Part shown: in pieces, positions 39,481-52,400 of the stretch
Position numbering within the stretch: position 1 is the stretch's first letter
How the letters are laid out: every line of letters starts with the position of its first letter
Assembly (NCBI GenBank): GCA_019054805.1
Contig: JAHQIY010000005.1
Location: 5,315,501 to 5,379,500 of the forward strand
Source of the DNA: Brachionus manjavacas
Lineage: Eukaryota > Rotifera > Eurotatoria > Ploima > Brachionidae
DNA: 64,000 nt
Direction of reading: 5' to 3'
Notes under the pieces: model-generated
Databases searched by the model: none
What the model was told of the DNA's origin: nothing
What the model saw: only the letters and a program-made list of their open reading frames with translations
Translations under genes and position numbers: made by a program

Positions 39481-42400
39481 AGACCTTTATTATGGGGATC
39501 GATTAGTTAAGTTTAAACAGACATCATTTGAGGAAAGAATTGTAAGAGACAAGCTTATTTAGCAGTACATTTTGATAAATAAGATGCAAAAATTGGTTTC
39601 ATACCCCAAAACTCTTACAGTCCAGTACTTGTATGAAAGGTTGCTGGTTGTCAATTTGTAGCCGTAGGTGGCTGGTAAATGAGATTTTGTTTAAATATTA
39701 TTTATTTAATAAATTGGTAAAAAACAAGAATCTTTCTTTTTCTTTTCTCAATAGCTTCTTTCAATTAAACAAACCATCAGACTTGCTTGATCTGATGCGT
39801 ATGCGAATCGCATTATTCGCGTCTCCTGTGCACGCGGATCAAAGCTAACTTACTTTAGTGAGATGTAGGTAATGTAATATAATGTTGGATTAACTACATT
39901 ACACTAATAGACATAATTACTCATTTCAAGGACAAATATTAACCAGAGATTAAACTTCTTTACCAATAGTGTGATAAGTCTATGGAACAGAGATCTTTCA
40001 ATCTGTAAATTAGTATAAGAATACACAATTAGCCTGGAATCGCTGAAAGCAAAATATCAACAAAAAGCTATCATAATGTGTATCCAACTTTCGATGTAGT
40101 TCCAAAAACCGAGACACATAATTGCTTACGATTTTAATATGGTTTTTAAAATTTGTGCTCTTGATTAATTATCTAATTCACAATACATTCAAAATTAACA
40201 AAATTATTCTAACAAGTGTTTTAAAATTAGTATGAAAAATTAATATTTTAAAAATTACTCGGATTTTCTCTTGACAATTGTGAAATTTAATTTTTTTAAT
40301 ATCCGCCTTGCAAAAACTTTTTATTTTTACTAATAAAAAGTCCTTAGTTTAAATAATTTCATTTAATTTCATTAAAATATTTTATTATTTAATTTTTTAA
40401 TAGTAAATTCTAGTTTGAAAAAGTTTATTCTTGGCACATATAAAATTTAATATTAACATAAATGTGTTTAAAAATAATTTACAAGATAAATAAAAAGTGT
40501 CTGCCTTATTAGCGCAATTTCAGATCTAAGAAGCGCATCAGCAAATCTTAATAGCGCATTAAAAAAAAACAGCGCATCTCCCTTAAAAACGCATCAAAAA
40601 TTTTTCAAATTTATTCGCGCATTTAAATTGAATATTTTGATAATCTCAAAAAATTGTTTATGTTTACAATTTAATTTTTATTTATTTATTTATTTTAAAA
40701 TTTTCTAATTATCCTCTTCATTAAAATTAAAATGCAAAATTTTTTATTTTTTAATCCTTAAATGCAAGATATTTGTTTAGATCTTTTTAAATGTTTTTTG
40801 AGGGTTGGATCACTTTGCCTTGTATATTCGACCTCTAGACCCAATTAGAACCATGTGTTCATGGTATCAAAATAAACAAAATTAAAATTTAAAAGAAAAT
40901 TCATCAAAAACAAAGTATTTTCCCAATTATAGTTTTAAAGATTGGATCAAATTTTCAAAAAGTATTCTTTTTATCATGATGTGGCATTTTTAATGTCCTC
41001 TTTTAAGCAAATTAACTTTTAACTTTGTTATTTTTTGAGTCAATTTTCCTCTAAGAGATCAAAAATTCAAATATCAAAGAATTTAAATTAAAAAAGTTAT
41101 TTAAATGGGTGATTTGCTTATATCACCCAAAAATGATCTGATTTACTGAATTTGAGAAAAAATTTATCGGAGCAGTATTTTGACTTAAAATTTAATATTA
41201 ATAAAAAATATTTATTCGCAAAATTTTATTAAAAATTCGAAATTTTTGCAAAAGTTAAGATAATATTTACTTATTTATTAATTTAGACCATCAAAGGCGG
41301 TTTTAAAAATAAAAATGTAAAAAATTCTAACACCAAAATTTTAACATCAATGATTAATGAAAAAATAAAATTTAAATTTATGATTTGTTGAAGATTTAAT
41401 GTTTTTTTTTTATGAGAAACTAATTTTTCATAATTATTAGAATCTTTTTATGCTTTTTTTTTAAGCTTTAAAAGATATCCCATATAGCCTTTTTAATCGC
41501 AAAATGAAAAACAATTTTTTTAATTAATCTCTTTCAATTAGATTTTTACACCAATTTTTTAAATTTTCACCAAAATCTCCTGAGTTATTTTTCATCAATT
41601 TATTTAAAAATAAAATTATGTTCTCTTGGTAAATTAAATTTTAATTAAAATTAAATTTAATTAAAAGTGTCTTGTATGAGCTTACTTCTTTCATTCACTC
41701 GATGAGTTTTTTTACCTGATACATTTTAAATTTTGTCATTTTTAGCTGATTTCATTTCTATTTAAAAAGGAAATTTTTTGGTTACCAATTATTGAAGCAA
41801 AACATTTGAAGTTTGTCATCAGAGCAAAATTAAATTAAAATTTGACATTAATTGCCAATAGAATATATAGTCGACTCGCGTTTAATCGAAATTTTCGGAA
41901 GGAAAAATCTTGATTTGGATTATTTTTCTGAATTAAAAAATTTGTTTTTAATTAGAAAATTGAAGAAATGGATTTTTAGAAAAAAAACCAAGATTGTACA
42001 TGGAAAATTAATTTCTAATATCACGTAAAATTTTCTCAAGTTAAAAAACTAAAATAAATTTCGGTTTACTAAATAAAATGATAGTAAATTGCATTTATCT
42101 TAGGCAGATTTATGCGACCTTTTAAAATTTTGGTTAGTATTGAAACAAAAATTTTTTATGTGTTTCAGATAAGACAGATGGAGTTTGAATGCAAAAAGTG
42201 TGCATTTTAAAGGCTGTGTGTAAATGTTTTAATAAGAATAAAAAATTGTACAAAAATGTTATAAAGCTAGTCTCGAAATCAATAGATTTTATACTAATTG
42301 TTTCAAAATTCTGAATTCGAAGCATTTAATAAAATGTTTTAAATTTTTGCTTTTTTAATAATAAAATAAATCATTTTATAACCAGTTATTAAGACCAATT

Positions 42401-43429
42401 TATTTATTTTTTTTACTTGATATTTAGATCTAATCAAAAAGATTTGTTTATTTAGTCTTAAAAGATTTATTCTTAATTATTGAATTTTTTGCGCTTTTCT
42501 TTAATAAATGCCAGTTTTTGCCTAAATTATAGAGAAATGAATTCTAAATTTTCTTAAGAGATATTTTAATAATTAAAAAAGTTCATATAAAGCTCTTTTA
42601 TCCAAGTAGATGTAAACAAGAAATGAAAAAAAGGAAAAATAATTATACAAATTTCTAAAAAGATTAATTCCAATGACAGAATTAGACTGGGATAAAATTT
42701 TTTTAATTTAGATTCTAATTAATAAATCATTAAGATTTATGTGATCCAATATTATTTTAATCTTTATTTTTAGACATTTCTTTTAAGCAAACACAAGCAT
42801 TTTTTCATTAGCTTCAATATTATTTTATTTGAAAAAAATTCTATTTTTTAACTTAAAAATAGTCACTTATCATACTTGAAGAATATTATGTTTTTTGAAA
42901 AGTTAGTTATCAAAACAGAGGGATACAGAAGCGATGCAGAAATACCGCAAAGACATATACGTAGTCAATTTGGTTCGAAAAGAAGCAGAAAATTATTTAT
43001 AATAAACCAAATTCATAAATTATAAATTTTACAAATCGAAGCATATCCTCGATTAAGAGCCCTTAAGTGAATAGGTTTATTACCATCACTATAATCATCA
43101 TTTCGTTCTAAAGGGTTCAAAATGGGCTTAATCTATAGTAGATATCTGATACAGGATTTATTAGAGCGAATAAACTAGCCAGCAATGATTGGAAACAATT
43201 ATAGAGCGTTTTGATCAGATTGCTCCCATTCTTATCGTATCATTTATCTTATCAGCACTTTGCTAATTTTTCTAATACTGGATTATGAGGTCTTTAATTA
43301 TTTAACTGCTTCATACTTTTTTTTTATTGTAGTTCAGTGGAACATTTTATTTTAATTGAAAACATATTTCTTTAGTTAAAGACTTATTTATTTTATGGTC
43401 AAAATGGTTAACTGGTTTCTGGATCCATC
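39480..43429. other. Gene-free stretch upstream of LMLN
   Basis: No coding region was found on either strand. At 40512-40615 there is a cluster of GCGCAT motifs. The right end should contain the LMLN promoter, but no clear core element could be assigned. Confidence 0.55.
40512..40615. repeat. Cluster of GCGCAT motifs
   Basis: Six related motifs (AGCGCAATT, AGCGCATCA, AGCGCATTA, AGCGCATCT, ACGCATCAA, CGCGCATTT) occur within about 105 bases, separated by AT-rich spacers of uneven length. They stand out strongly against the surrounding AT-rich DNA. Confidence 0.55.
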
Positions 43430-46400
43430 ATGGTAGAGTTGAAACTGCTTTTTTTTTGCTTTATAGCACTGTTTTTCTTTGCTCAAATAATCAAATGCTT
43501 ACCTGTACAAAAAAAGACAATCTGCCACTTTTTGCCACAAAATGAAAAAGTAAGTTTTATTTTAAAATATTCTTTTTTTAAATTGAAGCTTGATTGATTG
43601 ATCTTTAATTTAAACATTAGGGGAATTTTAAATTAATCTTCTTTTATAGTTCCTAAGAACTGAAATTCTAAATTGATTAAATAGCTAAAATATTTTATTA
43701 TTTGAATCGAATTTAAAAAAGTAAATGAATAAAAATTTAAAAAAAAAACAAAAAAAAATTTTTTTAAGAATTTTCCTGTAAGAACTTAACTAATAGTAAT
43801 ATAAACACTGTTTTATTGAGTCATCAAAATAATGTTATGGTTGACTTGATATACTAAATTTTCTATGGTGGAAAAAACTTTACTCTCAGTCAAAGTAGTA
43901 AATTTTTTTTAAGGATGGCATCAATTTTATTTTGTATTTAAGTCATTTATTATTTTCTATATTTTCCTTCAAAAATAATCAATTTTAATTTAAAATTAAT
44001 TTTATAGTTGTTATTTTCAAATTTCAAAAGAAGATATCATCCAAGATCAAAAAATTATCGACATATACCATTCTTTATAAATAAAGACCTAAGCTATGAC
44101 GAGCCAACAAATTTAATCATTCACACTCATTACGACAAAAGCTTTTACGAGTAAATATATTAAAATTTAATTTTAAAGTAATAATTTTTTTAATTTACAA
44201 CTAGCTTTCCTTCAAATATTTTAACATTGTACAAAGATTATTTAATACCCGAGGCTATCAAATATTGGGAAAACAGTTTGAAAGTTAAATATCGCTATTT
44301 TCCAATTCTTCTTGGAAGGTAAAATTTTTTATATTTTATTACGCTAAAAATTATGATCAAAAGATCAATTTAAATTACTAGAAAATATTGTTTGAACTAC
44401 AGAAAAGTTAAATACTTTTGCATAAATGAGTTTTATGCAAAAAACTGGCTCTACAAAATGCACCATTTCACCGAATCGATTTATCATTATACTTTTAAAA
44501 TTTATAAAAAAAATCTGTATTAAATTGAAATCAATTTTTTTATGGAATAAAAATTGATGAAGTTTATCTGAATTTAATCTAACTCCACATAACCCCTTTA
44601 AACTAGACAATGAGTTTCTTTTGTAAAAGGGGTCTAGTAATTTATGACTATATAATAAAAATAATAAAAATCAAATGATAAAAATTTAGAGTATGGCTGC
44701 GTAAAGATAAAATATCTCTACGTAGAATTGTTTTATTACAGATAATTATCTTAGAAAAAATTAATCTGGTGGGAGTTAAAATATCTTAGAAGGGATTAAA
44801 TGACTATAAAAAGATAATTAAGTGCAAAATTTTATGTGAAAAAACAAATTAATTTATTTTATTAATTTGTATATATGTACCGAGCTAAGGCTCCTTCAGA
44901 TTAACAAAAAAAAAATCAAAATAAAATACAGTTAGAATAAGATAAAATAAAAAATAAAAATTAGTCAAAATTATATAAAAAAAAAAAGAATTATTAGTTA
45001 AAATAAGTTAAATTAAAAGATAATTTAAAAAAGATATATTGAAATATATAAAAATAGGATACATATTTTTAAATGTCTGATTTTCGGGGAAAAAAGAAGA
45101 AATAGTAAGGTAGCAATTACACAATGGAGTTGGGTATTCAATATATCTTGCTTCAATATTTATTTATTTATTATTTATTTCATTTCATTTAATTTAACGC
45201 CAATTCTGACGATGTATTAAAATAAAAAAAAAGTAAAATTAAAGACAAAATTAATGATACAAATTAGTGATAAAAATGAAATAAAGATTATTTAGTTAAT
45301 TTAGTTTCAATTAAAATAATAATTTATACTTGCTTCGATATACATGTATTGCAAGTCAAGTGATTTTGAGTAGTTGGTGGACATGGTAGTTTTTAGAGCA
45401 ATTAGATTAATTTCAGTTTAGTTTAGAGAGCAATTAGAAAGCATTTATTATTTTTTTATAAGAGTAAGAGTTATCTTTCTTAAGATTAATCTGATTTCTA
45501 ATGATGGTATATCTGATTCAATTTGGTTATGTCTATGCAATTTAAAATTAAAACATTACAGAACTCTCCTTAACGAGCTAATTCAAAATAAAAGAAATTC
45601 ATGAATTTTGGTCCAAATTATCTTGCTTTCTAACTTTCATGCCTTTTTCTATTTTCGAACTAATGTTCCTTTTTTATTTTTTTTTTTTTGTAATTTTATT
45701 TTTAGGTAATAATTTTTCATTTTTTAAAAAAACACAAAAAAATTAATTTTTTTTTTTACTTCTTCTTAAAGGAGGTTAATTCAATCCAATAAATAAATAA
45801 GAGTACTTATTTAGATTCAATAAATGGCTGTTTTCTAATTAATTTGTCAATTAGAAGGATTAGGGGGTATTTTATTAATAACAAAATTCAAAGTAATCAT
45901 CAAAATTCAATTAATTATCTTTTTGTAGTACTTTTTTGTGAAAGATATTTCATCTTCAAAAAATTTACCTTACTAGGTAGAGATAATTATCTGTTCTAAG
46001 ACATACTCAAAAATTTACAGTAGATAAAATATATTTTTGTTATATCTTTTAAAAAACCTGATATTTTTTTTTGATAACATATTTTACAAATTTCAAAATA
46101 ATATTGCATAACTTAATTTACATTGTTGCTTGCTTTTTTTCTTAAAAAATTAAATTCAAATTTATGAAAATCCAAAAATGGACTTCAAAGAAACTTTTCA
46201 ATTGGATCCAGATCGAATCTTTTTTTTTTCATACAATTTACAAAAAAAAATTTATCATTTGATTTTTATTATTTTTATTATATAGTCATAAATGACCAGA
46301 CCCCTTTTACATTTGAAACCCATTGACTAGTTTACAAGTGCTATGAGGAATTAATTTAAATTCCGATAATTTATACAATTAATGAAAAATAATAAAAGTC

Positions 46401-49400
46401 AATTCCTATTTTGGACTTCAGTACACTTCACCGCAAATTTAGATAAAATCATCACTAATTCATTAATTGAATCAATTTTTCTTTAAAAATAAACTATTAC
46501 GGTTTTTATTTTAACAAAATCAGTAAAACGTATCAAATACAGTGTAAGTTCCAAATATTGAGTTAAATTTCCACTAATTATATAAAAATGCAACAAAAAC
46601 AGTACTAAATTATCTAAAAAATTATTTTTTGATACTAATCATCCTCTTTTTATTAAATTAATAAACTTTAAGTCATTACAGAAAAAAATTAAAATCGGTA
46701 TTATTAATTTAAAAAAACCCTAGTCTGTGATTACTCATTTAAATTTATCTAAATTTTTTTTCTATGATTTATTTAAATTTATTTTAGTTTAAATTTTTAA
46801 AAAAAAACAAATATCAGTAATAGGAAAAGACAACATTAACATGACTTTTGAAGCAAAGTCGAGAGAACGAGTATATTGCTTGACCAAGTTGAAGATTTAC
46901 TAAATTAAGTTGAAGATATGCCATATATCCAAATTCTTAAAGAGAAATAAACTATGAGAAAAAGAGACAAAGCAATTGTTAACCAAATTTTATTTTTCTA
47001 AATTTAACTTAAAAAAATATTTTTGTTCATATTATAGACTGTGCATATTGATTAAAAGTTATTTTTAATTAATTTTGATAAAACATCTATGGACATTCCC
47101 ATTAGCATCAAACACAAAAAAGAAGGGCCTAGTTTCCTGAAATAATATCAAAAAATCATATTGGTATTGAATTACATGATGATGATGATCCAGAAATAAA
47201 TGATACTCAAAAAATCTTAACGACCAGTAAGAAAAAGTTCCATGATTCTTAATTATTGAGCAAATGTGACACCAATATGCTAAAAAAGTTTATTATTGTC
47301 CTGATGATTGTTTTAAATAAAGGAGAAAAATTTTTTGAAGTTTTTTTTAATTTTTATTTATTTTGTCTATATTTTAATAAATTAATGAAGAGAATTAAAA
47401 CAAAGTGATGATTTAATTAAATTAGTGTAATTTTTTATTTTTTGTTAGTGTTTTTCCGAAATAAAAAAGCCAAACGGAATTAGATAAATATTAATTAGTT
47501 TACTTTAATGGAATTGTGGATAAAAATTTTTTTAATAAATTTAAAATTTTTGGATGTATGGCATATCTTCAACTAAATTTAGTAAATGAATAAAGCTATT
47601 TAATAGAATGCCTAATTCTCGAAACTGATATAAAATTTAGTTAATAATTTTTTTGTTTTTTTTTGAAGGAGCTTTAGAAATAGCATCTGCTCTGATCTGG
47701 TTGACTTGGTATTACTCTTTCCACAATCCCAAATATCCAAATGCACTCTCTTCATAAATTTTCGCCTTTCAGTATAAAATAATAAAAATTAAAGAAAGTT
47801 AAAATTAATTTTTCATCCTTCAAGCTTTTGACTTTGGGGAACATAGATTCATTTTTTTCGCAAAATTTACTTACTTTCGCCCAACTTTAAATTTTCTATG
47901 TAATTATTTTTTCCATCTTATTTTTGTCATTACATTAGCCTTTTTAAATCAAGTGAATAATTTTTAGATTAGGTGAACTAATAGTCCATAAAACCTGAGA
48001 ACTAGAATTGTTCCAGTAACAGGTGGACCATAGTTTACCTGACCGACTAGACACGAAAAACTTTGTTTTCTTCTTATAAAATTTTGACATAAGTGATAAT
48101 TTACTTTCGTTTGGTTCATTTTAACAAATACTCAATTAACACAAAATGGAAAACAGAGCGTAGACAGTTTTCTAAACTACAAATATTATCTTATTATCTT
48201 AATTATTTTTTTATTTATAATTGAAAAAAATATTTGAAACATCGCACTTTTTCAATGTTATTTCAACATTTGATACATTTTCTAATTCAAACACAAATAA
48301 TTAAACCATTTATATTTTCATTATATTCATATTTTTATTTATCATCTTATTTTTTAATATTTGATTACCATATTAAAGAAAATTAATTTGATTAAAATAA
48401 TTTATTAATCTCATTTAATTATTTAGATCGTGTGTAAATTTACAGCTTATATTCGACGACTCAACAAAAAGTGTTGCTTGTGAAACAGACTGTTCTGAAA
48501 CGACCAAATGCGGCGACCACATTACCATCCCAGAAGAACATTTGGATGTAAGATTAAATTTTTCTTCTATATTAATTATTTAAATTTATTAATAGACATG
48601 TAAATATTGTATTGATAATAAAAGTTGCAAAAATAGGGGGAAAAAAAACCTAGGCATTAAAGCCGACTTTATTTTGTACATTTCGGCAATAGACAGTGAG
48701 CATTGTAATGCAAGCAATACGGTAGCATTTGCATCCTACTGTCAGTTGGAGTCCAAGTACAATAGACCGGTAGCTGGATATGTGAACATATGTCCGAACT
48801 CTGTATCTAACAAAAAAAGCGACATTCATCCGGCTTTGGCCACTTTGAAACACGAAATTCTACATGCTTTGGTAGAATTTTATTTTCTTTCCTTAATTGA
48901 ATATTAATAATTAGATTTGAATTGTTTAGGGGTTTTCGGCAGGTTTGTTTGGTTTTTTTCTAGACAAAAACGGGAATCCATTGACCGAACGTGACCCTTT
49001 GACTGGAAAACCTCCATTTAATATAGAGTAGAAAAAAAATCCTAGCTTTTGCTTTCTCATATTTGAATTTCTTCTAGAACTAATATGTATGAAGCTAGTA
49101 ATCGAGTAGTTCGAAATGTTAAGCGTCGTAATTGGAAAATTGGCAACAAAAGGATAACCCGAAGCATCAAAATGCTTATTACTCCAAAGGTTTTAACTGA
49201 GGTTCGAAAACATTTCAACTGCTCAACATTGGAAGGAGCTGAACTCGAGGATCAAGGCAACATTGGAACCAGACTAACTCATTGGGAAAAAAGAGTATTT
49301 GAAAATGAGGCTATGACTGGTACTTATACACAAAATAGTGTATTTTCAACAATCACATTTGCTTTTCTTGAGGATACAGGGTATGCAATTATTTTTGATT

Positions 49401-52400
49401 CAAAACTTTATTTTTAAACTAATTTAATAAAGATGAAATTCTTAAATACAAAAATCTAAAATTTGCAAAAAAAGGCAAAATTGTATTTATTTCAATTAGA
49501 TATAATTTGATATTTAGTTAAATTTTTTTCTTTAAGTTTATTTTTAAATTTAAATGACTATGAGTAATTAACTCCTAATTGGGGTTTTTAATAACAAAAA
49601 AAAATTGATAACTTGAATAAATAGTCAAGAAGATTTTTTTAAACTCAAATGTTATAATTTGTTACAACCCAAAAAACAATTACAAAAGATTCGACTTAAA
49701 AAACGTCTTTTTTTTTCCTATTCATTTAAACATTTATTTCAATTAAAAAATATATATATATAATAAAGAAAAATTCATTGACATAGTACTGTAAACCACC
49801 GTGTATGTCATTAATTGTGCAACAAATATTTATCAGAGTTTTTTAAAATTCACAAGTCAGAGAACGGACTTTTTTTTTTAAATTTTAAAGTCCGCACTTA
49901 GACTTTAATTTGGGACTTTTAAACAACTCTGATATTTAGTCAATAAACTACTAAACTACTAAAACTACGTAAGTTCTTAGGTATATAATTTTTTAAGAGA
50001 CTTTTTGCAGATTTAATCATTTGCAGAAAATCAAAAGAAGATTAAGAATTTTTAATTTTTCTGTATTTATGATAAATAATTGGAGTTTAACCAGTCTATG
50101 AAATAGATCAACACTTTTATGATTATCATTAAACCAGAGTTGGTCAAAAGTCAAACTTTAAAGTCAGAATCGTTAAAAGTCAAAGTCAAAGTCTGACTTT
50201 GACTTGGATCTAACATAACTTCAAAGTCAAAGTCTGACTTTGACTTGGATCTAACATAACTTCAAAGTCAAAGTCTGACTTTGACTTTAGTCTATCATAA
50301 CTTCAAAGTCAAAGTCTTACTTTGACTTGGATCTAACATGATTTCAAAGTCAAAGTATGACTTTGACTTGAGTCTAAAATAATTTCAAAGTCAAAGTCTA
50401 ACTTTGACTTGGATCTAAAATAATTTCAAAGTCAAAGTCTGACTTTGACATGAGTCTAAAATAATTTTATTAACAATAAAATTCAAGATTAACACCAAAT
50501 AACTTGGAAAAATTAACAATGATAAAATGTAATTTGAAAACATTAAAATTCGAATACTAAACTTTATTTAAAATAAATATTTTTAAATATAAATTTTAAT
50601 TTTAACTTGATTAGAAAAAAATAAAATTTAAAGTCAAAGTCCAGACTTGACTTCAAAAAAATAAAATTTAAAGTCAAAGTCCAGACTTGACTTTAACTTC
50701 ATGACTTTGACTTTTGACCAACTCTGCATTAAACCAAATAGAACTTGAAATTTAAATTCATTTAATTAACTTCATTTTTTTTACTTTGTAAATTAATCTT
50801 AAAATAAAATTTTTTATTTTTGTTTTTCTTAATTTATAAATAAAAAAATTCACAGCAAAAAAAAAAATAGACAATTAATTTTTTTATTAAAAAAAGTAAA
50901 TTTAATGAAAATGTTGAGGATAATTTTATTAGGTTTGAAAAATAAATATTTTCTCCTAAATGAGAATAACAATTTAATATCGTTTTTTTTTTCTATCTTT
51001 AAGTTGGTATATAGCAAATTATTCAATGGCTGAAGAGCTTACGTGGGGTTCTAATCTGGGATGCGATTTTGTAAAAAAAAGCTGCAAAAGTTGGATGGAT
51101 AGCCGAAGAGAAAAGTAATCTAATTTTAAATAGAATAAAATTGAATTTATTTTTTTTTCTAGAAATCTTTCAATTAGACCATTTTGTGACTATATTCCTG
51201 CAAACGAGAATGTGAACACTAAATATGAATGCAATGAGCAAAGAGATGCGGTTTTACTTTGTAACATGGTCGAATACTCACATGAAATTCCGAGTATTTA
51301 CAGGGTAAGTTCATCAAAAAAAATTTTAAAAATATTAAAATTTTTAAAAATTAAATTTTTTACGCTAGCTAGCAAATATTTATCAATTTTTCTTACTAAA
51401 ATTTAGAAAAAAAATTTCTAGCTGAACTGATTACTAAAGTATAGAAATTCAGCTATCCCAAAAATCCGGACACGGATTTTTTAACACTACGGACTCAAAC
51501 CTCCGTAAATTAAAATAAAAATTGATTCTTTTAAAAAATTTATTACAGTTTATTTTTTGAACTTTGCTCTAAAATTAGCGCATTCTTATTTGATTTTTAT
51601 TTTTAAATTTATATTTTAATAAAAAGTTAAGCAAAATATCAAAATTTGTTCAAAAAAAGAACAATGGTTTCTACAAAAGAAATTTTAACCTGAAATAAAT
51701 AAATAAATTAGACAATAATTATAATTAATTTAAAACCATTAAATTAAAAACGTATTCATTTAAATTTTAATTAGTTTATTTCTAATAATTTTTATTTTTA
51801 ACTTTAACTTAAAAGCGTAGACACCGTGTGATTTTATTGACAGCCTAAAAAATTCAATTGAAAATCATTAAAATTGTTTAAAATTTTATTTAAATTCTAG
51901 AATTTCGATTCATATTATCATCAAAATCATTCTCACGCAAAAAATTGGTTGCCTCAATATTCTTATTCACATCTAGGTGGTTCAGTAGCACTAGCCGACT
52001 ATTGTCCTTTTATGCAACAAGTCAGTTGGTCAATGAATAATGAAATTAGAGATAGCAAGTGCATTTATGAAGAAAATAGTCCGAACCAGAGCAAAAACTA
52101 TATCCTCGAAAATTATGGCTCCAAATCAAAATGTTTTTCTCATTCCAAATCGTGGCTAATTTACACAGACAAATGTAGCTCTAGAATTACTGTTTCTAAA
52201 ACTATAGGATGTTATCAAGTAATTATCTGATTTCTATTTAAAATTTAACCAAACTAAAAACTGAGCTTAAAAAAATTCAAGTTATTCAAGTATTGTTCAT
52301 AATATTTTGAACTTTTTTACTTTATGGCTAAAAATAGATCATGGAATCATTTGATTGAAATAAAAAATTATTTTCTCATTATTTTTTTGACATTTCCAAG

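Noticed and set aside
50170..50465. Regular repeats resembling a CRISPR array
   Set aside because: The units are directly tandem with no unique spacers and lie within a TIR element with an 8-bp target duplication in an animal intron.
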